Under the pieces are notes generated by a model. The model was not told the DNA's origin, did no database searches, and saw only the letters and a list, made by a program, of their open reading frames with translations. From Gammaproteobacteria bacterium (GTDB lineage: Bacteria; Pseudomonadota; Gammaproteobacteria; Burkholderiales; Burkholderiaceae_C): a DNA stretch of 61,590 bases. Positions 17,686 to 26,153 of this stretch are shown in pieces (the stretch's first letter is position 1; each line of letters starts with the position of its first letter). The translations under genes and the position numbers were made by a program. The stretch is taken from positions 1-61,590 of the forward strand of contig JAHJOG010000282.1 in NCBI GenBank assembly GCA_018820395.1, written 5' to 3'.

Positions 17686-17901
17686 ATGAACGATCAGACG
17701 ATCGAAGTCTCGCCGCTTCGCAACGGCGCCTTGAGCGCCTTCATCGACTGGCAGGGCACGGCCATCGAGGCGGCGTTGCGCCTGCAGCACGACCAGTTGC
17801 AGATGATTTCGGCATGGCAGCGGATGGCCGCCGAATTCAACCAGGACGCCTGGGACCGCTGGACCTGCCGCTTCGGCGGCGGCGTGCCGCTCGACGGCTG
17901 A
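17686..17901 (+). CDS. Small uncharacterised protein of the low-oxygen block (71 aa)
   Basis: A 71-residue soluble protein with a very good AAAGGAG ribosome site and its own FNR-like box. The sequence is mostly amphipathic helix (AFIDWQGTAIEAALRLQHDQ, then QMISAWQRMAAEF) and ends in a Gly-rich segment. I recognise no family. Position between the PHB/stress genes and two universal stress proteins suggests a low-oxygen-induced role. A phasin-like helical granule protein is one possibility, without direct support. Confidence 0.7.
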   Translation: MNDQTIEVSPLRNGALSAFIDWQGTAIEAALRLQHDQLQMISAWQRMAAEFNQDAWDRWTCRFGGGVPLDG

Positions 17902-17911
17902 TGCGCGCCGC

Positions 17912-17925
17912 TTGATCGGCGTCAA
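17912..17925 (+). promoter_or_regulatory. FNR/Anr-like box upstream of the universal stress protein pair
   Basis: TTGAT-CGGC-GTCAA; at -41.5 the RNA would start near 17960, 34 bases before the ATG at 17994. Confidence 0.7.
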
Positions 17926-17993
17926 GGGTCACGGGGCAGGGCGGCCGGATGATGGGGCCGACAAACCGGTCTTTTTCAAATGAGGCACCCGAT

Positions 17994-18416
17994 ATGAAAA
18001 TCCTTCTCTCCGTCGACGGCAGCGAATACACGCAGCGCATCATGGGCTGCATGCAGCGGTATCCGGAGTTCTGGCACGCGAAGCATGCATACACCGTGTT
18101 CCACGTCGCATTGCCCGTGCCGCATCGGGCCGCGGCGTTCGCGGGCGCCGACATCGTGCGCGGCTTCTATGCGGACGACGTGGAGGTCGCCACTCAGCCC
18201 ATGCGCAGCTTCATGACCGAGCAGAAGTTCGAAGCCACCTACGCATCGCGGATCGGACACCCGGCCGACGAGATCGCCACCTTCGCGGAAAACGGCAAGT
18301 TCGATTTGGTGGTGATGGGGTCGCACGGCCACGGCGGCCTCACCAGCGTGGTGATGGGCTCGGTGGTCGCCAAGGTGCTGGCGCGCTGCACGGTGCCGCT
18401 CTTGATCGTGCGCTGA
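17994..18416 (+). CDS. Universal stress protein (single UspA domain)
   Basis: A 140-residue UspA-fold protein. It begins with the usual MKILLSVDGSEY strand and ends with a complete ATP-binding motif (VVMGSHGHGG...VMGSVVAKVL), so nucleotide binding is expected. The start at 17994 follows a GAGG ribosome site and gives the normal Usp length; an in-frame ATG at 17949 would add residues with no Usp character. A second Usp gene follows after 26 bases, probably in one transcript driven by the FNR-like box. Confidence 0.93.
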   Translation: MKILLSVDGSEYTQRIMGCMQRYPEFWHAKHAYTVFHVALPVPHRAAAFAGADIVRGFYADDVEVATQPMRSFMTEQKFEATYASRIGHPADEIATFAENGKFDLVVMGSHGHGGLTSVVMGSVVAKVLARCTVPLLIVR

Positions 18417-18442
18417 CCCGTGCCGACCGTCAGGAGCACGAC

Positions 18443-19279
18443 ATGACCGACCTCCGCACCATTCTTCTTCACGTCGACAGTTCGCGCCGCGCGGTCGAAC
18501 GCGTCCGGGTCGCCCGGCAGATCGCCGAGAGTTTCGATGCGCAGGTCACGGCCATGCCTTGCGCCGTGTCGGCCATCCTGCGATTTCCGAGTGCGCTGGA
18601 AACGGGCTCCGCCGCCGCGGTCGACGTGCTCGCCGAAATCGACAGGGAATGTCACGACAAGGCCTACGCCGCCTACGTCGAAGGCCATGCGGGCTCTGTG
18701 CGCATGCATTGGGAGGAATCGCCCGAAACGCGCGGCGACGATCCCTTCGCTTTCACGCAGCGGGCGCTCTATGCCGACCTGCTCATCGTCGGGCAGCGCG
18801 ACGAGAACGATCCGGCGGCCGACGTGCTCCCGACGTCGTTCCTGCCGTCGCTGCTCGTGACGTGCGGCCGGCCCGCGCTGGTGGTGCCGTACATCGGCGC
18901 GCCCGCCGGCATCGGCCGCTCGGTCTTGATCGCCTGGAAAGAAACGCGAGAAGCCGCGCGCGCCGTTTCGGCGGCGTTGCCGTGGTTGCGGCGGGCGAAG
19001 CGGGTCGATGCGGTGTGCCACGGCCCCGACGCGGCAGGCGCGTTGCGGCGGCTCGACCACTTTCTGCAAGCCCACGGCGTGCGGCCGACGCTCCACACCG
19101 GCGGGCCGATCGATTCCGGCGACGTCGGCGGGCAGATGTTGTCGACGGCGGCCGATTTCGAATCGGACCTGCTGGTGATGGGCTGCTACGGGCACAGCCG
19201 CGCGCGCGAATGGGTGCTGGGCGGCGCGACGCGGACGATCCTGCAGTCGATGACGCTGCCGGTGCTGATGTCGCACTGA
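18443..19279 (+). CDS. Universal stress protein, tandem-domain type
   Basis: A 278-residue protein with two Usp-like halves (about residues 1-145 and 150-278). The second half has a recognisable nucleotide motif (DLLVMGCYGHSR...LGGATRTIL). The first half is more diverged and has FLPSLLVTCGRPALVVPY at its end. Tandem Usps of this size are typical of low-oxygen regulons in Proteobacteria. It follows the single-domain Usp in a likely two-gene operon. Confidence 0.9.
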   Translation: MTDLRTILLHVDSSRRAVERVRVARQIAESFDAQVTAMPCAVSAILRFPSALETGSAAAVDVLAEIDRECHDKAYAAYVEGHAGSVRMHWEESPETRGDDPFAFTQRALYADLLIVGQRDENDPAADVLPTSFLPSLLVTCGRPALVVPYIGAPAGIGRSVLIAWKETREAARAVSAALPWLRRAKRVDAVCHGPDAAGALRRLDHFLQAHGVRPTLHTGGPIDSGDVGGQMLSTAADFESDLLVMGCYGHSRAREWVLGGATRTILQSMTLPVLMSH

Positions 19280-19315
19280 GGCTCGCCGTCGTCTGCGAAG
19301 GCGCCGGCGCGCGCT

Positions 19316-20551
19316 TCAGGAGGCGACGAGCTTCTTGTCGATGAGTTCCTGGATGGCCGCTTCGCTGACGCCGGCGTCGCGCAGCACGTCCAGCGTATGT
19401 TCGCCCAGGCGCGGGGCGGCACGCACCAGCCCGCCCGGCGTGCGGGACAGGCGCGGGATCACGGCGTGCATGGGCAGCGTGCCCGTGTGCGCATCGGGCA
19501 CGTTGACCAAGATGCCGCGTTCGACCACGTGCGCATCGGTCACGATCTGCGAGATGTCGTAGACCGGGCCGACGGTCACTTCGCGCTCCCGGAAGAAGCG
19601 CAGGTTGTCCTCCAGCGTGCGCGCGCCGATGAAGGCGCCGATGACCTCGTCGAGCGCTTCCACGTGGGCCAGCCGGTCGGCATTGGTCCTGAAGCGCGGG
19701 TCGTCGATGAGCTCGGCGCGGCCGATCGCGCGCAGCAGGCGCTCGGTCATGCCCTGCGTGGACGCGGACAGGGCGACCCACTCGCCGTCCTTGGTCGGAT
19801 AGATGTTGCGCGGCGCCGAGATCGACGTGCGGTTGCCGGTGCGCGCCGGGGCCTTGCCGCTCACGCGGTGCGCCGCGGCGTCCGGGCCCATGATCGACAG
19901 CAGGGGCTCGATGAGCGACAGGTCGATCACCTGACCCTGTCCGCCGTGGGTTTCCACTTCGCGCACGGCGGCGGCCACGGCGAAGGCGCCGTAGAGTCCG
20001 GCCACCATGTCGGCAAGGGCCATGTTGGGCAGCATCGGCGGCTGGTCCGGCGCGCCGTTCTTCGCGGCGAAGCCGGACATGGCTTCGACCAGGCTGCCGA
20101 AGCCGGGCTGGTTGCGGTACGGGCCGGTCTGGCCCCAACCGGTGAGCCGCACGACGACGAGTCGCGGGTTGAGCGCCGCCAGGGCGTCGGGCGCGAAGCC
20201 CATCTTCTCGAGCGTGCCGGGGCGAAAGCTTTCCATCAGCACCTGGGCGGTGCCGATCAACTGGCGCAGGGCGGCCTTGCCTTCTTCGCTGCGCAGGTCG
20301 ATGGCGAGGCTCTTCTTGTTGCGCGCGTAGACCTTCCACCACACGTCGACGCCTTCCGGGTGCGCAGTGCCGCGCTCGCGCCAGTGGCGCAGCGTGTCTC
20401 CGCTGGCCGGGTCTTCGACCTTGATGACTTCGGCACCGAAATCCGCCAGCTGCAGCGACAGCATGTTGCCCGCCACCAGGCGCGTGAGGTCGAGCACGCG
20501 CAGTCCGCGCAGCGGCCCGACGTGCGCCGGGTCGAAGGCGGCGCTATGCAT
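19316..20551 (-). CDS. Class III CoA-transferase (CaiB/BaiF family)
   Basis: A 411-residue CoA-transferase that moves CoA between carboxylic acids. The N terminus GLRVLDLTRLVAGNMLSLQLADFGAEVIKVE is typical, with the catalytic Asp in MALADMVAGLYGAF near residue 165. I place the start at an ATG that overlaps the end of the amidase gene by 8 bases. The pair is divergent from an IclR gene and likely transcribed together. Together they could turn an amide into an acid and then an acyl-CoA; the substrate is not evident. Confidence 0.93.
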   Translation of the reverse strand: MHSAAFDPAHVGPLRGLRVLDLTRLVAGNMLSLQLADFGAEVIKVEDPASGDTLRHWRERGTAHPEGVDVWWKVYARNKKSLAIDLRSEEGKAALRQLIGTAQVLMESFRPGTLEKMGFAPDALAALNPRLVVVRLTGWGQTGPYRNQPGFGSLVEAMSGFAAKNGAPDQPPMLPNMALADMVAGLYGAFAVAAAVREVETHGGQGQVIDLSLIEPLLSIMGPDAAAHRVSGKAPARTGNRTSISAPRNIYPTKDGEWVALSASTQGMTERLLRAIGRAELIDDPRFRTNADRLAHVEALDEVIGAFIGARTLEDNLRFFREREVTVGPVYDISQIVTDAHVVERGILVNVPDAHTGTLPMHAVIPRLSRTPGGLVRAAPRLGEHTLDVLRDAGVSEAAIQELIDKKLVAS

Positions 20552-21899
20552 CGAGCCCGGGCGCGGTGCGCAGGTGATGTTCGGTCGCGCACTGGTAGGC
20601 GTGGCCGAGCCTGAGCACGGTGGGCTCGTCGAACCAGGCGCCGGCCAGTTCGAGCGACATGGGAAGCCCCTGGCTGCTGATGCCGCAGGGCACGGCCAGG
20701 CTCGGAATGCCGGCAATGGCCCAGACGCAGCTGAGCCGCGGGATGCGGCGGATCGCCTGGGCGAAGTCGAGTCCTTGCGCAGCCGGCGCGGTGGTCGGCG
20801 TGGTCGGTGACAGGATCGCGTCCACGCCCTTGAACACGCCGCGCAGGCGATGCCGCCAGTTTTCCATCCAGCGCATGGCATGCGCGTATTGCGTGCCGCT
20901 CACCTTTTCGCCGAGGCGCATGCGCATCAGCACGTCGGCGCCGTAGTCCGACTCGCGCTCGGCGATGCGGTCGGCATGCAGGCGCATGGCGTCGGCCGGG
21001 ATCATGGTGAACGAGAGGTTCTGTTGCGCGTTCTCGGGCTCGACGAGATCGATGTCGACGAATTCCACGCCCAGCGATCGGAAGACTTCGATGGCTTTTT
21101 CCATCGCGGCGGCGACATCGGGGTCCAGGTCGTCGAAGAACCAGCGGCGCATGATGCCCACGCGCAGACCCTTCACGGGTTCATGCAGCGTGGACAGGAA
21201 GTTGGGCACCGGCTGGTCGACGGCGATCGGGTCGGCGGCATCGAAACCCGCGATCGCGGCGAAGATGCGCGCCACATCGCTCACGCGGCGCGCCAGCGGG
21301 CCGAGCGTGTCGAAAGGCGGGCTCACCGGCAATGCGCCGCTGCTCGAGATGCGGCCCACCGTGGGCCGCAGCCCCGCGACGCCGTTGAACGAAGCCGGCA
21401 GGCGGATCGAGCCGGCCGTGTCGCTGCCGATCGAGCCGACGCACATGCCGGCCGCCACCGAAGCGCCCGAGCCGCCGCTGGAGCCGCCCGCGATGTGCGC
21501 CGTGTTCCATGGGTTGCGCACCGGGCCGAAATGCAGGCTCTGGCTGGTCGGCCCGAAGACCCATTCATGCAGATTGGCCTTGCCGACGATCACCGCGCCG
21601 TTGCCCACCAGACGGTCGACGACGAAGGCGTTGGTGCGTGCCACGTTGTCGCGCAGGATGCCCGAGGCGCCCGTGGTGGGCACGCCGGCCATGTCGATGT
21701 TGTCCTTGAGGCTGATGGTCATGCCATGCAGCAGGCCGCGGTTTTCACCGCGCGCGGCAGCCTGGTCCAGGGCCAGTGCGGCTTGCATCGCCTGGTCGCG
21801 CGTGACGCGAATCATGGCGTTGATCGAAGGGTTCAGGCGGTCGATGCGGTCCAGCGTTTCGCGGGTGTGCTGCACGGCGCTCTGGGGTGCGGTGTCCAT
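20544..21899 (-). CDS. Amidase signature family hydrolase (first of three)
   Basis: A 451-residue amidase. The catalytic Lys lies in MTISLKDNIDMAG. The Gly/Ser-rich signature GGSSGGSGASVAAG and the following GSIGSDTAGSIRLP carry the cis-Ser and the nucleophile Ser of the Ser-Ser-Lys triad. No signal peptide. The gene is first in a unit with the CoA-transferase and divergent from an IclR gene. Two further amidase genes lie within 14 kb, each in another transcription unit. Confidence 0.93.
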   Translation of the reverse strand: MDTAPQSAVQHTRETLDRIDRLNPSINAMIRVTRDQAMQAALALDQAAARGENRGLLHGMTISLKDNIDMAGVPTTGASGILRDNVARTNAFVVDRLVGNGAVIVGKANLHEWVFGPTSQSLHFGPVRNPWNTAHIAGGSSGGSGASVAAGMCVGSIGSDTAGSIRLPASFNGVAGLRPTVGRISSSGALPVSPPFDTLGPLARRVSDVARIFAAIAGFDAADPIAVDQPVPNFLSTLHEPVKGLRVGIMRRWFFDDLDPDVAAAMEKAIEVFRSLGVEFVDIDLVEPENAQQNLSFTMIPADAMRLHADRIAERESDYGADVLMRMRLGEKVSGTQYAHAMRWMENWRHRLRGVFKGVDAILSPTTPTTAPAAQGLDFAQAIRRIPRLSCVWAIAGIPSLAVPCGISSQGLPMSLELAGAWFDEPTVLRLGHAYQCATEHHLRTAPGLDA

Positions 21900-21963
21900 G
21901 GTGTCGGCTCTCCGGGGATGACGATGCTGCGGCGGAATGGTGCGAACGCCCCAGTCTAGCGCA

Positions 21964-22050
21964 TCTCATTTAATGACGACATTATTTTGACAACCGAGAC
22001 ACAGCTGTCAGATAATTTGCAATTGGCAGCCTTGTCTCATTCAGTGAGAC
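21964..22050. promoter_or_regulatory. Amidase/iclR intergenic control region with paired inverted repeats
   Basis: A GTCTCA-N5-TGAGAC dyad lies at 22034-22050, 33 bases before the IclR ATG. A related degenerate copy (TCTCATT...ATGA) lies at 21964-21976, closer to the amidase. Two similar sites between divergent genes are what an autoregulating IclR protein would use. The binding itself is inferred. Confidence 0.45.
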
Positions 22051-22083
22051 GATTGCCTTTAGATTTGCCATCCAAGAATCCGC

Positions 22084-22896
22084 ATGACCGACCTCGAATC
22101 CGAACTCGAACCCGCCCAGGCTTCGCTCACGCAAAGTCTGGACCGGGCCATCGGCTTGCTCGAACAGGTGGTCGACCACGCCGGGGAGGGCGCGTCGCTC
22201 CCGTTCCTGGCGAGCAGCACGCGCTTGTCCAAGCCCACGGCGCATCGGCTGCTCACGGGGCTCAAGAATCTCGGCCTGGTCGACTACGACGAGAAGACCC
22301 GGCTCTTTCACCCGGGCCTCAAGATCTATCGCATGGGGCTCGCTTCGGCGGCGCGTTTCGACCTGGTGCAGCTGGCGCAGCCGTGCATGCTGGCGCTCGC
22401 GCAGGAAACGGGTGACACCGTGTACCTGTCGCTGCGCTCGGGCGACAGCTCGCTGTGCGTGGCGCGCGAGCTGGGCACCTTTCCCATCCGCACGCTCACG
22501 CTCGAGGTCGGCGACTACCGGCCGCTCGGCCTGGGCGCCGGCAGCCTGGCGTTGCTGGCCAGCCTGCCCGACGACGAGGTCGATCAGGTGATGAACCGCA
22601 ACCGCGAAAAGCTCGCGAGCCACCCCAACTTCGACACGGTCAACCTGCGTGCGCTGGTGCGGCAGACCCGCGAGCAAGGCTTTGCGCTCAACAACGGCCT
22701 GATGCTGCCCGAGATGGTCGCCATCGGCATGATCGTGCGCGACATCGCCGGCCGCCCGGCCGCGTCGCTGTCGATCGCAAGCATCACCAGCCGCATGCAG
22801 CCGCAACGGCGCGAATCCATCGTGGCGCTGATGACCAAGCATGCGCGCGCGCTCGAACAGGCGCTGGGCCTGCAGCGCGCCGGAGCGTCGTCATGA
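22084..22896 (+). CDS. IclR family transcriptional regulator
   Basis: A 270-residue regulator with a winged helix at about residues 15-80 (LSKPTAHRLLTGLKNLGLVDY) and a C-terminal effector-binding domain (about 90-260, with GDTVYLSLRSGDSSLCV). It is divergent from the amidase/CoA-transferase pair and first in a long plus-strand run to 29761. Its stop overlaps the ATG of the HpcH-type gene. It probably controls both directions in response to a small carboxylic acid. Confidence 0.93.
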   Translation: MTDLESELEPAQASLTQSLDRAIGLLEQVVDHAGEGASLPFLASSTRLSKPTAHRLLTGLKNLGLVDYDEKTRLFHPGLKIYRMGLASAARFDLVQLAQPCMLALAQETGDTVYLSLRSGDSSLCVARELGTFPIRTLTLEVGDYRPLGLGAGSLALLASLPDDEVDQVMNRNREKLASHPNFDTVNLRALVRQTREQGFALNNGLMLPEMVAIGMIVRDIAGRPAASLSIASITSRMQPQRRESIVALMTKHARALEQALGLQRAGASS

Positions 22897-23594
22897 CGGC
22901 GGGCGCGGCCTTCAAGCGCAAGCTGCAGAGCGGCCAGCCGGTGTCGGTGATCAACGTCGACTATGCCAACGCGGCGCTGGTGGAATTTCTCGCGCGGCCC
23001 GAACTCCGGCTCGACGCCGTGATGCTCGACGCGGAGCAGGGCAGTCCCGATTTCGAGAGCCTGGAAGACATGGCGCGCGTGGCGCGGCTCGCAGGGCTGT
23101 GCGTGCTGGTGCGCATCTTCTCGCCCGAGCCCTGGGTGATCGAACGGATGCTGCTGCGCGGCGTCGACGGAATCATCGTGCCCCGGCTCGATTCGGCCGA
23201 GCAGGCGCGCGCCGTGGTCGATGGCGTGCGCTACTGCTATCCGAAGGACGCGGACGACAAGGTGATCGTGGTGCAGATCGAAAGCGCCGCGGCGCATGCC
23301 GACCTCGACGCCTTTCTGGCCACCGAAGGCATCGACGCCTACTTCATCGGCCCGGTCGACCTGTCGCGCAGCATGGGCCACCAGGGCAACTACTCGGTGG
23401 CGCCGGTGCAGGCGGCGATCGACGACATCCTCCAACGCACCCGCGCGGCCGGCCGCGCCGCCGGGACCATGGTGAAGCCCGGCGACGCCGACCAGTGGGT
23501 CGAGCGCGGCGCGCGCTTTCTTTACTTCCACGTCAACGACTGGCTCCAGATCGGCTCTCGATCTTTCCCCTTGGCCCCGCTGGCCGCCCGCTGA
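22893..23594 (+). CDS. HpcH/HpaI-type aldolase/citrate lyase family protein
   Basis: A 233-residue class II (metal-dependent) aldolase of the HpcH/HpaI TIM-barrel family, which makes or cleaves pyruvate-type carbon-carbon bonds. Seen: FKRKLQSGQPVSVIN at the start, VMLDAEQG, RGVDGIIVPRLDSAEQA, the metal-ligand Glu in VVQIESAAA, and GIDAYFIGPVDLSRSMG. The start ATG overlaps the IclR stop by 4 bases. Paired with a class II aldolase gene, it suggests retro-aldol cleavage of a 2-oxo or hydroxy acid. Confidence 0.9.
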   Translation: MTAGAAFKRKLQSGQPVSVINVDYANAALVEFLARPELRLDAVMLDAEQGSPDFESLEDMARVARLAGLCVLVRIFSPEPWVIERMLLRGVDGIIVPRLDSAEQARAVVDGVRYCYPKDADDKVIVVQIESAAAHADLDAFLATEGIDAYFIGPVDLSRSMGHQGNYSVAPVQAAIDDILQRTRAAGRAAGTMVKPGDADQWVERGARFLYFHVNDWLQIGSRSFPLAPLAAR

Positions 23595-23620
23595 CGCTCA
23601 TTGCCCGGACCCCTTGCCCC

Positions 23621-24445
23621 ATGGACATGAAGCCACCTCCCGCCGCCACCGAGAAATCGGTCTACCAACCTTCGCAGGAAGGCCTGTACTTTCCGAAGCC
23701 GCCCGTTTTCGAGACGCTCGCCGAAGAGCGGCTGCATCGCAAACAGCGTCTGGCGGCGGTCTGCCGCGTGTTCGCACGCTACCGCTACGAGTACGGTTTT
23801 GCCGGCCACGTGACGGTGCGCGACCCGGAGTTTCCGGACCGTTTCTGGACCAACCCTTTCGCCATGGACTTCGGCCGCGTGCGCGTGTCCGACCTGCTGC
23901 TGGTGAGCCATGACGGCACCGTGCTCGAAGGCAACTGGGCCGTGAACCGCGCCGGCTTCGTGCTGCACGCGGCAATCCACATGCAGCATCCGCACGTGCT
24001 GGCTTCGTGCCACATGCACACCGCGAACGGCATGGCTTGGGCTTCGCTCGGACGGCCGCTCGACCCGATCACCCAGACGGCCTGCGGCTTCTATGGTGAC
24101 CATGCGGTCATCACCGAAGAAGCGGGCGCGGTGGTGGTGGACAGCGACGCCGGCCATGCGGTGGCCACCGCCATGGGCCACAACAAGGCCGCCATCCACC
24201 AGAACCACGGCCTCTTTACCGTCGGCCGTGAAAGCGTGGACGAAGCGGCCTGGTGGTTCATCGCGCTCGAACGGGCCTGCGAGATCCAACTCAAGGCCGA
24301 AGCCACCGGACACCCGCTCAAGATGGTGTCGCCCGAGGCGGCCGAGCATTCGCGCAAGCACCTCGCGACGCCTTTCATGGCGTGGCTGCATTTCCAGCCG
24401 ATCTACGACGCGGTCACGCGCTCGGACCCGGATCTCTTCGATTGA
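23621..24445 (+). CDS. Class II aldolase/adducin family protein
   Basis: A 274-residue protein of the zinc-dependent aldolase/adducin fold. The metal-binding His pair is visible in SCHMHTANG and the later His in IHQNHGLFTVG. Members act as fuculose- or ribulose-phosphate aldolases, epimerases or decarboxylases; lack of a sugar-kinase gene nearby makes an organic-acid substrate more likely. It follows the HpcH gene by 26 bases and precedes the TRAP transporter genes. Confidence 0.9.
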   Translation: MDMKPPPAATEKSVYQPSQEGLYFPKPPVFETLAEERLHRKQRLAAVCRVFARYRYEYGFAGHVTVRDPEFPDRFWTNPFAMDFGRVRVSDLLLVSHDGTVLEGNWAVNRAGFVLHAAIHMQHPHVLASCHMHTANGMAWASLGRPLDPITQTACGFYGDHAVITEEAGAVVVDSDAGHAVATAMGHNKAAIHQNHGLFTVGRESVDEAAWWFIALERACEIQLKAEATGHPLKMVSPEAAEHSRKHLATPFMAWLHFQPIYDAVTRSDPDLFD

Positions 24446-24490
24446 CTCTCGCCTTTTTCCTTCCACCTCGCAGTTCCTGAAAGGTCTTTC

Positions 24491-25570
24491 ATGACGGTCC
24501 TCAAACCCTTGCTCAAGGGCGCGCTCATCGCCGCCTGCGCCTTCTCGATGTTCGGTGCCAGCGCGCAGCAGAAGCCGCGCAAGCTGACTTACGCGACGTT
24601 CTACAGCGCGACCGAGTTCTACGAGATCTCGGCCAAGTACTTCATGGACGAAGTCACGCGCCGCACCAACGGCGCGGTCACTTTCGAGACGTATTACGGC
24701 GGGACGCTGCTCAAGACGGCGGAAATCGCGAACGGTCTGAGCAAGGGCGCGGCGGACATGGCCTCGGGCGTGCCGGCGGCATTCAACCCGCGCGAATTTC
24801 CGCTGACCGGCGTGATCATGCCGTTCATCTCGGAAAACCCAATCGCGGTGACCCACGCATTCCGCGAGCTGGTTTCCACGACCCCCGAGCTGCAGCAGGA
24901 ATACCAGCGCAACAACCAGAAGCTGCTGTGGGCGCTGGCCTCGGGCGAGAACTCGCTGTGGACCAACAAGCCCATCAACACCGCCGCCGACCTCAAAGGC
25001 GCGCGCATCCGCGCCATCATCGGCGTGGCCGACGGCATCAAGGCGCTGGGCGGCACGCCCATCAGCATCCCGTGGGTGGAAGCGCTCGAACTCGTGCAGC
25101 GCGGCGGTGCCGAAGGCGTGAGCGGCACGCCCTTCAACCAGGCCGTGGCGACCAAGGTCTACGACATGGCGCCTTATGCCTCCAACGCCGGGCGCATGGG
25201 GGTCTACACGCCCGTCACCTGGGCCTTGAACCTCGACACCTGGAAGTCGCTCGACCCGGCCACGCAACGCGTGTTCGAGGAAGTCGCCGCGACGGTGATC
25301 GACAAGTACTACGACGCGTACAAGCTCGAGATGGACAAGATGGTCGCGCAGGCCCGCAGCTCGAAGATGAAGTACGTCCCCATGGACGACGCCGAAGCCA
25401 AGCGCTGGCAGTCGGTGGCCTTCCCCGCCATCCAGGCGAAGTGGGCCGAGACCGCAGCGCCGCGCATCAAGGACCCCAAGCAGTTCACCGACCGCTTCAC
25501 GACGCTGGTTCGCAAGTACGAAACCCAGTACCCCTACACCACCGGTTTCGACCGCGTGAGCCAGAAGTAA
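24491..25570 (+). CDS. dctP: TRAP transporter solute-binding protein (DctP family)
   Basis: A 359-residue periplasmic binding protein with a signal peptide (about residues 1-26, ending GASAQQ). Later segments fit DctP: the GGTLLKTAEIANGLSKGAADMA region, the ALASGENSLWTNKPI segment and the LKGARIRAI loop, which carries the conserved Arg that binds the substrate carboxylate. It is followed by the two TRAP membrane components, so the system imports an organic acid by Na+ symport. Confidence 0.92.
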   Translation: MTVLKPLLKGALIAACAFSMFGASAQQKPRKLTYATFYSATEFYEISAKYFMDEVTRRTNGAVTFETYYGGTLLKTAEIANGLSKGAADMASGVPAAFNPREFPLTGVIMPFISENPIAVTHAFRELVSTTPELQQEYQRNNQKLLWALASGENSLWTNKPINTAADLKGARIRAIIGVADGIKALGGTPISIPWVEALELVQRGGAEGVSGTPFNQAVATKVYDMAPYASNAGRMGVYTPVTWALNLDTWKSLDPATQRVFEEVAATVIDKYYDAYKLEMDKMVAQARSSKMKYVPMDDAEAKRWQSVAFPAIQAKWAETAAPRIKDPKQFTDRFTTLVRKYETQYPYTTGFDRVSQK

Positions 25571-25613
25571 TCCGGTTGTCGGGCCCCCTTGCCGGGGGTC
25601 AGGAGCGCACGTC

Positions 25614-26153
25614 GTGTACATGAAAATCTCTGGCGCCGTCCGGCGCCTCAGCCTGGTGCTGGGCGCCATTTCGGGCGTCGGCACCGCCGTCCTGATGCTG
25701 ACGGTGGTGCCCGACCTGATCGCGCGCAGCGCCTTCGGTGAAGCGGTCTACGGCATGGCCGAAACCGGCATCTTCGTGCTGGTGATCGTCGTGTTCCTGG
25801 CGCTTTCGACGGCGCAGGTCCGAAAGGAGCACTTCCACGTGGGCGTGCTCGATTCGCTGGTGAGCCGGGAGACCGGTCGTCTGCTGTGGATCGGGCGGCA
25901 CGCCGTGTCGGCGGTGGTGTGCGGCGTGTTCACCTGGTATGCGGCCATGGGCGCCATCGCGTCCACCCGCAGCGGCGAGCAGTCGTACGCGGTGATCGAA
26001 TACCCGATCTGGCCGGCCAAGATCGTCGTCGCCGTGGGCCTGCTGCTGCTCACGGTCCAGTTTCTGATGGATTGCTACGAAGCCATCCGGACCCCGCAAT
26101 ACGTTGCCAAGGGCGTGCACGAGAGCGCGCCGGAATCCGCAAGCGCCCTATGA
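25614..26153 (+). CDS. dctQ: TRAP transporter small permease (DctQ family)
   Basis: A 179-residue membrane protein with four hydrophobic helices (about 15-40, 50-70, 90-115 and 130-155), the standard DctQ topology. An alternative start two codons later (25620) is possible. The stop overlaps the DctM start (ATGA). It forms the membrane complex with DctM. Confidence 0.9.
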   Translation: MYMKISGAVRRLSLVLGAISGVGTAVLMLTVVPDLIARSAFGEAVYGMAETGIFVLVIVVFLALSTAQVRKEHFHVGVLDSLVSRETGRLLWIGRHAVSAVVCGVFTWYAAMGAIASTRSGEQSYAVIEYPIWPAKIVVAVGLLLLTVQFLMDCYEAIRTPQYVAKGVHESAPESASAL

